Source: Microcebus murinus (Eukaryota > Chordata > Mammalia > Primates > Cheirogaleidae). From it: DNA of 64,000 nt. Under the pieces are notes generated by a model. The model worked only from the letters and a program-made list of their open reading frames with translations. It had not been told where the DNA came from and made no database searches. Positions 1 to 12,563 of this stretch are shown here, in pieces (position 1 is the stretch's first letter; every line of letters starts with the position of its first letter). The DNA is taken from NCBI RefSeq assembly GCF_040939455.1, contig NC_134110.1, forward strand, positions 101,399,001-101,463,000. Direction: 5' to 3'. A program made the position numbers and the translations under genes.

Positions 1-1237
1 AGGAGAACTGGAGGCTGAGACCACCGGAGCAGCCCGGAGACCAGCGGCAAGGGTAGGTGGATTTGCTGTTTCTCCTCCCCTGCATTTGGAACTGCTGATG
101 GGCTCCCCAGCGGGTGGAGAGACCTGTGGACACCAGCCCAGAGACCGCCACCGCCAGCCAGCGGTGAGCCTGTAGCAGACGTGGCACCAGGTTCCCAACT
201 TCCTCCGGGCACCTCCGTGTGCACAGACCCGAGCCGTGCGGCAGGCGCCATATTGCCTCCTCCTCCCCTCCGCCGACCCTACCCGCAGCTGCCCTGAGAC
301 AATACAGCCACCAGCCAGAGGCACCTCCAGGGAACGGGACCTTCCCTTTTGGGACCCTACAGCTGACTCAGGGGAACTCAGACTGTGAGCTCCCTACCCG
401 CCAGCTCTCCCAGGTGTTGCTGGCATGGTGTTCCCAGGAGAACGGTGCCGACTCAGAGGCTGAGAGACATAGACCCAGCTTGGGCTCCCTGTGGGTGAAT
501 TGGGACCGGAACTCCTCTCCCTGGTGGGGATACAGTTTGAACTCTGGGACCCAGAGGTCCCACCTGCAGACCAGATCCCCTGCATCGAGGGCTAGCATTG
601 CCCAGGGCACAGAAGGGTTATACGTGAACAGCCTACTGAGGTGTGTGTGCCTCCAGGGGCGGATCCGCATCCTAGAGGGCAACCCTCCTCCCAGGAGGAG
701 GCCGTGCGCCCAACCCAGGTGGCGTTCCTGTGCAGGGAACCTCCCCGCCGGCATCACAGTCCGGAGAGGCCTGGTGGCTTGTGGTCTGGCCTGCTAGCAG
801 AGGCCCAGGAGTAGCTGCGGAGTTGGGGAGGGTGGAAAGAAGCGAGGCCCACTCCGGACTGCGGGTCTCAGACAGCCCCACCCCCACACCCAGACTTTCT
901 GGCTGAGCGGGACCATTCCAGCCCCGCCCTGACAGCTTTTCCTGGAAGCAGAAAACAGAACTTTGACCCCTGCTAACGGACTGAGGGCAGGCTTACCCAA
1001 CCCAGCTCCGCCCAGAACAAGAGCTGATAACAGGACCCAAAATCAACAGCATAGCCTGTTCCTTCCAGCAAACGCCACCTACTGACAGGGATGGCATCTT
1101 GCACAGCCTTTCCACGGCACCCACTGACTCATTATACAGGGAGTGGTCCAATCTCACCCACAGACACCACCTAATGCCTCAGAAACTAAACAAGGTGTGT
1201 GAATACACAAACAATAACCTAAAGGAAAGAAACAACA
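1..1237 (+). promoter_or_regulatory. LINE-1 5'UTR (internal promoter region), partial
   Basis: This stretch is GC-rich, unlike the A-rich + strand of the ORFs that follow, and precedes ORF1 directly, as the LINE-1 5'UTR does. In this family the 5'UTR carries the internal Pol II promoter; I could not pick out individual factor sites. It contains open frames on both strands, including 192 codons on + at 219-797 and 129 codons on - at 368-757. They show no recognisable domain and are probably by-products of GC-rich sequence poor in stops. Confidence 0.75.
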
Positions 1238-2240
1238 ATGGATCGCCATGGGAAGAAATCAGCGAAAAAAATTCAGGAAATATAAAGAACCAAACGGAAA
1301 GCACACCCCCAAAGAGGAGCACCAGCCCCCTAGAAATGGGCACCAACCAAAATCAGGCAACCAATATGACAGAAGAGGAATTTCCTATGTGGATCATAAG
1401 AACACTCACCGAGCTGAAACAACAACTCGATAACCAACACAAAGAAACCACAAAAAGCCTCCAGGATATGGAAAAAGAAATAGACACAATGAAGAAAAGT
1501 GTAACCGAACTCCTGGAAATGAAGAATCAATTCAAGGAACTACAAAATACAGTGGAAAGTCTCAAGAACAGGGTAGATGAAACAGAAGAAAGAATCTCAG
1601 AGCTTGAAGATAACACCCTCCAATTAAATAAATCAGTCACAGAAATAGAGCAGAGAAACAAGAGAAAAGAGCAAAGCCTACAAGAGCTGTGGGATTATGT
1701 GAAGAAACCTAATGTGAGGGTCATAGGGTTACAAGAAGGGGAAGAAGACAACACTCAAGGGTTGGACAAGCTGTTTGAAGATATAATAGAGGAAAATTTC
1801 CCAGGCCTTGCTCAAAATCTTGAACACAAGTTCAAGAAGCTCAGAGGACCCCTGGGAGATTCACCGCAAACAGGAAGACGTCACGACATGCAGTCATCAG
1901 ACTGACCAAAGTATCAACTAAAGAGGCCCTTCTAAGAGCTGTAAGACAAAAGAAGCAAGTAACGTACAAGGGAAAGCCAATTCGAATAACATCAGACTTC
2001 TCTAATGAGACTTTACAAGCAAGGAGAGACTGGGGCCCCATTCTCACTCTTTTGAAACAAAACAATGCCCAGCCTAGAATATTATTCCCTGCAAAACTAA
2101 GCTTCGTATATGAAGGAGAAATAAAAACATTCTCAGACAAGCAAAGGCTCAGAGAATTCACCAAGACAAGACCAGCCCTACAAGAAGTACTTAAAACAGC
2201 GTTATGCACGGAACATCATAATAATAACCCACGAATATAA
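1238..2240 (+). pseudogene. L1 ORF1: LINE-1 ORF1 (RNA-binding chaperone), two frameshifts
   Basis: LINE-1 ORF1 protein forms a trimer through a coiled coil and coats the element's RNA in the cytoplasmic particle. The likely start is ATG at 1238, which opens with MDRHGKKSAKK, a basic N-terminus like that of primate L1. This frame hits TAA at 1283 because the A run at 1265-1271 seems to have lost one base; the rest continues in the frame that is open from 1099 to 1905. A heptad-rich coiled coil spans about 1396-1680. The RRM region follows, with the conserved stretch WDYVKKPNVRVIGLQ. Near 1826-1830 the frame changes again, so that RHAVIRLTKV and the C-terminal domain (PAKLSFVYEGEIKTF) are read in a third frame to TAA at 2238. 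Both frameshifts look like single-base losses. The protein would be non-functional. Confidence 0.9.
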
Positions 2241-2281
2241 AAACAACCAAAACCCAAAGATATTAAAGGCCAGATATTACA

Positions 2282-5200
2282 ATGGATCAAGACAGAAATC
2301 ATAGCAACAACATCCAACCCAACAGAATGATCAGTAATCTACCTTACCTATCAGTTCTCTCAATAAATGTGAATGGCTTAAACTCTCCACTCAAGAGACA
2401 TAGGCTGGCTGAATGGATAAGAAAATACAGGCCAAGTATATGCTGTCTTCAGGAAACACATCTAACCTGCAAGGATGCATATAGACTAAAAATAAAAGGG
2501 TGGAGATCAATATTCCAAGCAAATAGAAGCCAAAAGAAGGCTGGTGTGGCAGTTCTAATTTCAGACGATTTAGTTTTTAAACCAACAAAAGTAGTAAAAG
2601 ACAAAGAGGGTCATTATATAATGGTGAAGGGCACAGTCCAACAAGAAGAGACAACAATTTTAAATATATATGCACCCAACTTAGGTGCACCCAGATTCAT
2701 AAAGCAAACCTTACTGGAGCTAAGCAAATGGATTAATAGCAACTCCATAATCACCGGAGATTTCAACACCCCACTGACGGCACGAGACAGATCCTCCAAA
2801 CAGAAAATTAATAAAGAAATAATGGACTTAAACAAAACTCTAGAACAGTTGGGTCTGACTGACATTTACAGAACATTCTACCCCAAATCCACTGAATATA
2901 CGTTCTTCTCATCAGCTCACGGGACATTCTCTAAGATTGACCATATCCTAGGACACAAAGAAAATCTCAAGAAATTTAAAAAAATAGAAATCATACCATG
3001 TACCTTCTCAGATCACAGTGGAATAAAACTAGAAATCAACCCTAACAGAAACTCACATTTCTACACAAAAACGTGGAAATTAAACAACCTCCTACTAAAT
3101 GATTACTTCATAAATGAAGAAATCAGGACGGAAATAAAAAAATTCTATGAAGAAAATGACAATGGAGAGACAAGTTATCAACTCCTCTGGGACACAGCTA
3201 AAGCAGTTCTGAGAGGAAAGTTTATCTCCATAAATGCCTATAACCAAAAGACAAGAAGATCACAAATAGACAACCTAATGAAACGAGTCAAAGAGCTGGA
3301 AAAAGAAGAACAGACCAACCCCAAACCCAGCAGAAGAAGTGAAATCAACAAGATAAAATCAGAACTAAACGAAATTGAAAACAGGGAAGCTATTCAGGAG
3401 ATTAATAAAACAAAAAGTTGGTTCTTTGAAAAAATAAACAAAATTGACACACCATTGGCTAAGCTAACGAAAAGCAGAAAAGAGAAATCTCTAATAAGCT
3501 CCATCAGGAATAAAAAAGGAGATATCACAACTGATCCCAAAGAGATACAAGATACAATTTATGAATACTACAAAAATCTTTATGCACACAAACTGGAAAA
3601 TGTGGAGGAAATGGACAAATTTCTAGAAACACACAGCCTCCCTAGGCTCAACCAGGAAGAAATAGATTCCCTGAACAGACCAATCTCAACAGCTGAAATA
3701 GAAACAGCAATTAAAAATCTCCCTAAAAAGAAAAGTCCTGGTCCAGATGGCTTTACATCCGAATTTTACCACACTTATAAAGAAGAACTAGTACCTATCT
3801 TGCAGAAACTATTCCACAACATCGAGAAGAACGGAAACCTCCCCGACACCTTTTATGAAGCGAATATTACTCTGATACCAAAATCAGGAAAGGATGCAAC
3901 AAAAAAAGAAAACTACAGACCAATATCCCTAATGAATATAGATGGAAAAATTTTCAACAAAATCTTAGCTAACCGAATCCAGACACTTATCAAAAAAATA
4001 ATCCACCACGACCAAGTGGGCTTCATCCCAGGGATGCAGGGATGGTTCAACATACGTAAATCTATAAATGCAATTCACCACATAAACAGAAGCAAAAACA
4101 AAGACCACATGATTCTTTCAATAGATGCAGAAAAAGCTTTTGACAAAATTCAACACCCTTTCATGATATGAACACTTAAGAAAATAGCCATAGAAGGGAC
4201 ATACCTAAAAATGATACAAGCCATATATGACAGACCCATAGCCAACATCATACTGAATGGGGAAAATTTGAAATCATTCCCACTTAGAACTGGAACCAGA
4301 CAAGGCTGCCCACTATCTCCACTTCTGTTCAGCATAGTGCTGGAAGTCTTGGCTACAGCAATCAGACAGGAAAATGGAATCAAAAGTATCCAAATAGGGG
4401 CAGAAGAGATCAAACTTTCACTGTTTGATGATGATAAGATATTGTATCTAGAAAACCCCAAAGATTCAACCAAGAAACTCCTGGAACTGATCAATGAATT
4501 TAGTAAAGTCTCAGGATACAAAATCAATACACAGAAATCAGAGGCATTCATATATGCCAACAACTATCTAATTGAGAACCAAATCAAAGACTCAATTCCC
4601 TTCACAATAGCAACAAAGAAATTAAAGTACCTAGGAATATACTTAACCAAGGACGTAAAAGACCTCTACAGGGAGAACTATGAAACACTGAGGAAGGAAA
4701 TAGCAGAGGATGTAAACAGATGGAAATCCATACCATGCTCATGGATCGGCAGACTCAATATCCTCAAAATGTCTATACTAGCCAAACTGATCTACAGATT
4801 CAATGCAATACCTATTAAAATCCCATCAACATTCTTAACAGATGTAGAAAAAATAATTTTACGCTTCGTATGGAACCAAAGAAAACCCCGAATATCAAGA
4901 GCAATTCTAGGCAACAAAAACAAAATGGGAGGCATTAATATGCCAGATATGAAACTATACTACAAAGCTGTAGTAATTAAATCAATATGGTATTGGCACA
5001 AAAATAGGAATATTGACCAGTGGAACAGATGTGAGAATCCTGATATAAAACCATCCTCATATAGCCATCTAATCTTTGACAAAGCAGACAAAAATATACG
5101 CTGGCGAAAAGAATCCCTTTTCAATAAATGGTGCTGGGATAACTGGATAGCCACCTGCAGAAGGCTAAAACAGGACCCACACCTTTCACCTCTCACAAAA

Positions 5201-6158
5201 ACCAACTCACGCTGGATAACAGACTTAAACCTAAGGTATGAAACTATTAGAACTCTAGAGGAAAAGTTTGGAAACACTCTCCTAGACATTGGCCTGGGCA
5301 AAGAGTTTATGAAGAAGTCCTCAAAGACAATCACAGCAGCAACAAAAATAAATAAATGGGACATGATCAAACTACAAAGCTTCTGCACAGCCAAAGAAAT
5401 AGTCATGAAAGTAAACAGACAACCTACAGAATGGGAGAAAATTTTTGCATCTTATGCATCCGATAAGGGACTGATAACTAGAATATACTTAGAACTCACG
5501 AAAATCAGGAAGAAAAAAATCAAATAACCCCATTAAAAAGTGGGCAAAGGACTTGAACAGAAACTTTTCTAAAGAAGACAGAAGAATGGCCAACAAACAT
5601 ATGAAAAAATGCTCAACATCTCTAATGATCAGGGAAATGCAAATCAAAACCACAATGAGATATCACTTAACCCCAGTGAGAATGGCCTTTATCAAAAAAT
5701 CTCCAAAGAATAAATGCTGGCGTGGTTGCGGAGAGAGAGGAACACTCCTACACTGCTGGTGGGACTGCAAACTAGTTCAACCTCTGTGGAAAGCAATATG
5801 GAGATATCTTCAAGCGATACAAGTGATTTTGTCATTTGATCCAGCAATCCCATTGCTGGACATCTACCCAAAAGATCCAATGACACTCTACAAGAAAGAC
5901 ACCTGCACTCGAATGTTTATAGCAGCACAATTCATAATTGCAAGGCTGTGGAAATAGCCCAAGTGTCCATCAATCCAAGAATGGATTAATAAAATGTGGT
6001 ATATGTATACCATGGAGTACTCTTCAGCTCTAAGAAACAATGGTGACATAGCACATCTTATATTTTCCTGGTTAGAGCTGGAACCCATACTATTAAGTGA
6101 AGTTTCCCAAGAATGGAAAAACAAGCACCACATATACTCACCAGCAAATTGGTATTAA
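2282..6158 (+). pseudogene. L1 ORF2: LINE-1 ORF2 (endonuclease-reverse transcriptase), stops and frameshift
   Basis: ORF2 nicks target DNA and copies the L1 RNA onto the nick. The start ATG at 2282 lies 41 bases after ORF1. The N-terminal apurinic-type endonuclease shows [26 protein letters not shown] and SDHSGIKLE (catalytic His codon at 3014). In the reverse transcriptase, motif A has [11 protein letters not shown] (Asp at 4124), followed by a TGA stop at 4169. The frame then continues with [12 protein letters not shown]. Motif C reads FDDD at 4424-4435 where the family has FADD. At 5513-5519 a run of seven A (six in the 59.4 kb copy) shifts the frame. The Cys-rich motif C-x3-C-x7-H-x4-C is intact at 5715-5768. 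A TAG at 5955 replaces the CAG seen in the sister copy; the natural stop is TAA at 6156. The enzyme is dead in this copy. Confidence 0.95.
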
Positions 6159-6370
6159 CTGAACAGCACCTAAGTGGTCACATAGGTACTACAGTAATAG
6201 GGTATTGGGCAGGTGGGAGGGGGGGGGGTGGGCATATACATACATAATGAGTGAGATGTGCACCATCTGGGGGATGGTCATGATGGAGACTCAGACTTTT
6301 GGGGGGAGGGGGGGGAAATGGGCATTTATTGAAACCTTAAAACCTGTACTCCCATAGTATGCCGAAATAA
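6159..6370 (+). other. LINE-1 3'UTR with two G-rich tracts
   Basis: The 3'UTR runs from the ORF2 stop to the polyadenylation signal AATAAA at 6365-6370. Two G tracts, 6212-6232 and 6301-6315, have several G runs of three or more separated by short gaps and could fold as G-quadruplexes. The same tracts occur at the same places in the 59.4 kb copy (60358-60380 and 60450-60463), and a C-rich version lies in the antisense fragment at 53.9 kb. Confidence 0.85.
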
Positions 6371-6520
6371 AAAAAAAGGAAAAAAATAAATAAAATTTAA
6401 AAATAAATAAATAAATATTAGCATACATAAAAATCTCAATTTCAAAAGTTGCTTTAAAAGGATCCTAAGTGCTACTCAACTCATGTCATTTTAAATTTAT
6501 ACAAAAAAAACCTTTAAAAA

Positions 6521-7145
6521 ATTTTAATAGAGTTTGTATTTTAGAGCTGTTTTAGGTTTACAGAAAAATTGTGCAGAAAGTGCAGAGAATTCCCATATAT
6601 ACCCCATATACACACACACACAGTTTCTCCTGTTACTAACATTTTGTACTAATGTAGGTTTGTTACAATCTATGAGCCAATATCAACACATTATTACGAA
6701 TAAAGGCTATACCATAGTTTGCACTGTGGTTCACTGTGTTGAACAGTCTATAGCTTTTGACAAATATATCGTGCCATGCATCCACATTACGGTAGCACAC
6801 AGAGTGGTTTCACTGCCCTAAAAATACCCTGGACTCCACCTAGTCATCCCTCTCCCCACCCTGCCACGAACCCCTGGCAACCACTGACCTTTCTACTGTG
6901 GCTGTACCTTTCCCTTTTTCAGAATGTCTTGGAGTTAGAATCATACAGCATGCAGCTTTTCAGTTGTGGCTTTCTTTAGTTAGCAAAATGCATTTAAGTT
7001 ATCTCCATGTCTTTTTGTGGCTTGATAGCACATTTTCTTTTGTAGCTAAATAATACTCCATTGCCTGGATGTGTCACAGTTTGTATGGAACAACATGTTC
7101 ATTATGAAAGAGTTACATACCAACAGTATTTCAGTGCATTATACA
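6521..7145 (-). mobile_element. Old LINE-1 (L1M-type) 3' end, antisense
   Basis: Read on the - strand this matches the 3' region of mammalian-wide L1M elements. On + the landmarks are a T-rich start, TTTTAGGTTTACAGAAAAATT, then AACCCCTGGCAACCACTGA and AATACTCCATTGCCTGGATG. No open frame survives. The subfamily (L1MB/L1MC grade) is my inference from memory and would need a repeat-library comparison. Confidence 0.7.
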
Positions 7146-10100
7146 TAGCTTAGTACTGCTCTAGTTCTGCGATGTGATGCATTGTGTTTACTCTTGTTTT
7201 ATAACTTGCATGAACTAATAGGCTCCTGTAGGGTCTTCTGAGGTTTTACGTCCTTGCCTTCTTCCCATCTGCCTGGACGTCTGTATCTCTCTGACGGGCT
7301 CCACTCAGTCACCAAGTGCAAGCCTCCCCATCTCCACATTCCCTCCCGCAAGTCCCTGCCCCTGTCTCTCCCCGCTCTGCCTTAGACCGTGTCACTCACC
7401 TCGTGGCACCACCCTGCTGCCAGGGTCTCTCCAAACCCGTCTCCATATTGTCACAAATGGAATCTTAGTGCCTCATTTTTCATCCCATAGCAATCGCGAG
7501 CACAGAAACAGGGCGGCGCTGTTTAGAGGTTGGAGTCAGCCTGTCTCCACTTCTCACCTTGCTTTTCTCTCCTCATCGCGCCACGCCTGCACCTGCCACC
7601 CCCGGTGCGGCCACTTCCCGTCTCCTAACCACGTCAAGCAGGGAGAGTCTGGACAGCTAACTGGCTGATCACTAACATCATTCAGACTTTTCTAAAATAT
7701 CTGGAAAGTCAAAAGTCCAACATCATCACAGAGAACACTCTTAGGCATCTCACTGGCCATTAAGCCTTTGTCCCCACACTTTAGTCTGTATTTTTCCACC
7801 CTATTAAATCCACTCCACTTAATCCTTCCATCTTAGAGTGTGATAGATACACACACACACACACACACACACAACCAACTGACAAAAATAAAGTAGGGTT
7901 CGTGGAAGGGGTGCATGACTGTATGTTACTATGTGTGCAAAGTATCTAAACCGTGGTGAGACATCTTATCCTTGTGCCGTAGGCACAATACTCTTTTTAC
8001 ATCAGAGTCACAATATCTGCAGAAGTTGCTTCCAAATTCTCTCAACATTTCCTTCCCTACAACATTTTAGGCTAAATTGTTCTGCCTGTTGCCACACTGA
8101 TGTTTCTCTGGGAATTCTTCACTGTAATTTCCAAGTTAGGTCCGAATTCAAGTGTAAGAGACTGGTTTCCTACAGGGGTTTGTCTGCGATACAAGGTTTT
8201 AATTTTTTTGTTGTTCAGTAAGTGTTTTCCATGAAAGCTTTTCTTGTCTCTACCTGGCTGTTCTCTGAGTTGAAGCCTTTAAAAATGTGTTGAAAGCTGC
8301 TCAGCTTGAGAAGTACAGGCTTCCAAAAGGTAATATCACATTTGTAGAACTGTACCTGCTGAAACATCACCTCTAAGGAAATTTGGCAATTGCATACTCT
8401 CTGGGCAACCAAACTTCATTTTAAACACGTGGAAGGCTGGTATGTAGTGTAAGAGCCATTTATAGAAAAAGGCAGGTGTAAGGGTACCTGCTAGTAACAT
8501 AGGGGAAAGGTTACTATGCTTTTAAGTGTAAGACATCTATCATCTTATTGGATTAAAAAAAAAAAACAAGTAGTACAAAAAGGCAATTAGCTCTGAGATG
8601 CATATACTGAAAGTTACCATGAGCCGACAAATCATTGCCTTTGATAACACTGATTGTCAAGAAACATCATCATCTTACCAAATCTGTGTGTACATATCAG
8701 AGCATTACTGTATCAGCATTCATTTAATTGAAAGCAATCTCATCATTATTCATTGATACATTCTTAAATGAGGGCAATTACTTTCTCAGCAAGAGATCAT
8801 TACGGGGTATATATAAATTATCATTCCTTTAAATATAGGGGGATTATGTAGGATGTGAAATGAAGTGAAGCTATTTCTTGGTGTATAAAGCAGCGTTAGA
8901 GGGCTTCATCAGGAATCTTAAAAGTGAGTTTTTCTCTAGCTGGTTTCTAGAGAAGATGAACTGTCCCATGTGTTTGCAGTTGCAGACTAACCAAACACTT
9001 GCACTGCTGAAGTTGCTCTTGTTTGTCATTAGCTGGTTAGAGTAACATCAGGGCCTTGGCACTTCATATGCCTAAGTATTAGAATGATTTGGGTGGGACT
9101 TTCATCTCCTCAGAGTGGCTTCTTGAAAGGGAACAAATGCAATTTCTGCCAAGCTCTCTGAAGCTTCACTCCGACCTCCTGTGGTCTTACTGGCTTGGTG
9201 CACAGCTCTGAATGAAGCTACTTAAAGTAGTGGAAACAGTTCAGAAGTAAAACTTGCTTTTTTCTTAATTTGAGAGAAAATTAGGAAGATTTGGAAACGA
9301 TATTTGCCAGAGGAGATATCTTCTGAACCCTGACTTTATATCCCACTGACAAACGATGATAGAGCTTAATAAACCCAACCTATTAGTCACCATCTGCACC
9401 CAAGAGGAGAGCGAGCTCCTACTATCTGTAATAAAAAACTAATTTATTTAGATTCCTGTTGTGTTCTGAAATTGCTTTCCATAGCTTTTGGAGTGTTTCA
9501 TAGTCCACTAAAAAGGGATATAAATTACTGGTTAGGAATTCAGTTTAGCAATATCTAAAGAAATGTTCCAGCATTTCTTCCTAGTTTTTCTTCTTAAAAC
9601 ATCCTCTTTGTATATTGCGTAAGTAATGACCTTGAAAAACCATTTTTATCCTATGAAAAGAGGCTATATGAACATCTCAAGACTGTTGCAAAGTAAAAAT
9701 AAATCAAAGTTCATGTTTTTGTGGAGTATGCCATGGTAATTGAAAACAAATCTTATTATATAAATTTCCCTTCTCTGTTGCCTTAAATATACAGTCTCTG
9801 AACTCTAGTAGCTTAGAATTTGAAATAATATAGAGATTAGAGAATTTTATTTTCAAAAAAAGTGTATGGGAGGTGAATAGTCATATTTCAGAAGAAACTC
9901 TAAAATCTTGCTGTGATTTCTTCAAAACTTTGCTTTCTCTGTGTGTTCTGGTTATTGATTGTTATGTGCAGTATTGTGCTCTACAGAGCTGAGAAACACA
10001 TTGATAAGACAGACAAGTCAGCTGTAAGTGTCCAGTGGGCCTTTTGAGCAAAATAGCTGGTTTTATAAATTCATAGGATGCGCTAAGATTTTTTTCTGCC

Positions 10101-10919
10101 AATCTAAACAATATTTACTACCAGCTTTTAATAAACTTTGGAGGAACCCAGTTCATGGAAGTCAATTCTTGAACAACACTTTACAGAAACTCCCACCCCC
10201 ACCCCGCCCCGGTATGTTTCCTTTGAAAGGATAAGAGTCTGTTGATAGGGGACTATTTATTACAATTTTAAAGAGGAAAACATTCAGTACTATATGTAGA
10301 TGAATAACAAACAGGTAAAAGAGAAATGCTTAAACAAAATAGGCTGGAATCTTATTTGGGGAATGACTGGGCTTTACTCAAAGCATGGAAACTAAATGCC
10401 TTGCAGCACGCAGTCAAGGAGCAGGCTTGCTGGGGTGTCGACCGCATGCCACGCCAGGCATGTGTGGGGGCCTCGCCAGCCCCTTGCCTGTCACCACACC
10501 TCGTCACTCTGCCCTCAGCGGGAAACAGCCAAACACTCATGGTCACATGGGAGAGGCTAAGGTCAGGAGAAAAAGTCAATATTCAGGACAAAAATGCCCT
10601 TTTTGTAATTAAGGATGCCAGAGTTTAAAGAGGAGAACAACTCATCCAAGATTATGTAACTAGTTTTTTGGATGGTTAGTGAGTAGGAGAATTCCTGACA
10701 AATATTATTGAGGGTAGCAATTTTAATTTCTTTGTGGAATCTGAGGCAGGATTTTAACCAGGGTGAAATCTTTCTACTCAGTCCATAAAGCACAGGCCAT
10801 TGTATTTGGTATCAGACAGCAATAATCTTCTACCCAGGTATCCCTTCCGCAGTCTCTTAGCACTGTACTGGCAAGAAGGAAACAATGATGAGAAATGCAT
10901 ATGAGAAACCTCATGGAGA
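7146..10919. other. No gene recognised; one CA microsatellite
   Basis: I see no recognisable gene or strong repeat signature here. A CA dinucleotide run lies at about 7848-7873. The segment 7250-7640 is richer in C and in CpG than its neighbours but has no convincing open frame. The remainder is AT-rich, with short accidental open frames only. Confidence 0.6.
7848..7873. repeat. CA dinucleotide microsatellite
   Basis: About twelve CA units in an almost pure run. Such runs are usually polymorphic in length. Confidence 0.9.
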
Positions 10920-10924
10920 AATAG

Positions 10925-11320
10925 ATTATAATAACTTTATTTGCTCAAGAAACATTTATTGAATGTCTATTATGTGCCAGGCCCTGATGTAGGCACTGAA
11001 AATGAAGTTCTGGACAAGGCAATAAAGGCCCCTAATTTTCTTTTGGGTGTTATGTTTTCTAGAGAGAAATAGAAATAAGAAAAAAAACTCCATAACACGA
11101 AAGTACCACCATAGAGATTAGCACTAAGACAAAGACCAAGGGAGTGTGACTTGTAGAGAAACGGAAATCCCTGGTTCTTTAGATTGAGGGGCTGGGCTTC
11201 CCTGGGTGGTGACACAGGAGCTGAGGTCTAATGGTGAAAATAAGCCATTATGCAAAGATGTAGGGGCAGAGCATGCCAGGTTAGAGAACCAGAGAATCAA
11301 GGCGAGCCCCTGGCAACAGA
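10925..11320 (-). mobile_element. LINE-2 fragment, antisense
   Basis: On + the sequence starts ATTTATTGAATGTCTATTATG followed by GTGCCAGGCCCTG, the reverse complement of the L2 3' end. It continues with the degraded L2 features GAGCTGAGGTCTAATGG and GGGGCAGAGCATGCCAGG. No protein-coding frame is preserved, as expected for an element this old. Confidence 0.7.
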
Positions 11321-11950
11321 ATGGACGCCAGGAAGCTGGTGCTGAGGGGCAAGACCAGCCCCAGATGGAGTCCTGGCCCCTTGCACACACGCGCGCAGCC
11401 ACCTCCAATTACCTTGCTACGCATGAATTAGTGGCATGAACTTAGCATTAAGAAACAAGAATAGATTTATTAGTGGAAAACCCTTGCTCTCCCTCCCCAT
11501 AGCTGTGACCCACTCCATGGTCTCCCAACTTCCATGCTTGCTACAGTGGTCTCCCTTCAGTGCAATCATCCTAGGATACCAGGTTAAAGTCTCTCGGCCT
11601 CTCACTGCTCAGAAACACATATTACTTCATAGCAGTCTAATGCCGGCTACCTAGTCTCCCATTCACGTTCTTCCTCATGCGGACTTCCAATCTCAACAGT
11701 ATTTTTGACGATGCTCATCCTGTCTAGTAGAGATAATGCTGTCTCCCTTTGCCCCTAATTTATCCATCTCTGTGGTTTTGGTCTTGTCACCCCCCATGCC
11801 CTGGGTGCACTCATCTCTCATTTTCATATAAAAATTACCATTGTTTAAAATTTAGCTCAAATCCCACTCCCTCATAGATTACTCTCTAGTCACTTTATGG
11901 ACTTGGAAACCTGGTTATGCCACTGAGGAATTTTTATTTATTATTACTTT
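11321..11950. other. No gene recognised
   Basis: No coding exon or clear element. Part of 11800-11930 weakly resembles L2 in the + orientation (CTCAAATCCCACTCCCTC), but too little is left to call. Confidence 0.5.
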
Positions 11951-12563
11951 TTTTCAAAATCCTGCTAAAACTATTCACAATTCCTAAGATATGGAATCAG
12001 CCTAAGTGTTTATCAACAGACGAGTAGATGAAGCAAATGTGGTGTTTATACACAATGAAATGCTATTCAGCCATAAACAATAATGAAATCTTGTCATTCA
12101 GGACAACAAGAATGAGCCTGGAAGACATTATGTTAAGCAAAATAAGTTAGGCACAGAAAAATAAATACTAAATGTTCTCACTCACATGTGGGAGCTAAAA
12201 AAAAAAAAAATAAACATGGAAGTAGGGAGTAGAATTGTGGGTACAAGAAGTTAGGAAGGGTAGCAGGGAGGGGAGAATGGGAAGAGGGCGGTTAATGGAT
12301 ACAAAATGAGGGCTAGATAGGAAGAGTGAATTCTGGTGTCTGCAGCACTGCAGGGCGAATATCGTCACCTGTAATTCATTGTATGTTCTCAACAAGACCA
12401 AAAAGAGGATTTGGAATATTCACAACACAAAGAAACAATAAACGTTTAGGGGATAGATATGCTAATTACATTGTTTTCACTGTTGCACATTGTCTACACA
12501 TATCAAAATATCACTCTGTGTCCCATAAATATGTACAATTTTGTGTTAACTAAAAATACAAGG
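11951..12563 (+). mobile_element. Older LINE-1 3' end (L1MA/L1PB grade), 5'-truncated
   Basis: This contains the decayed end of ORF2 (about 11960-12160, with traces of the family's C-terminal region) followed by the typical 3'UTR: ATGTTCTCACTCACATGTGG, a G-rich stretch near 12250-12290, and CCCATAAATATGTACAATTT before a short A-rich end. It is much more diverged than the young L1 at 1-6416 and belongs to an older primate lineage. Confidence 0.8.

Larger units (their letters stand above)
1..6416 (+). mobile_element. Near full-length lemur LINE-1 retrotransposon
   Basis: The order of parts is that of a complete LINE-1: GC-rich 5'UTR, ORF1 with a coiled coil, a 41-base spacer, ORF2 with endonuclease, reverse transcriptase and Cys-rich regions, a 3'UTR with G tracts, an AATAAA signal and an A-rich tail. 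The window opens inside the 5'UTR, so the true 5' end and the left target duplication are not visible. The tail is interrupted by TAAATAAA units, typical of an aged poly-A. The copy cannot move on its own because both ORFs are broken. The 3' 1.1 kb is closely similar to the truncated copy at 59.4 kb, so both belong to one recent lemur lineage. Confidence 0.95.
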
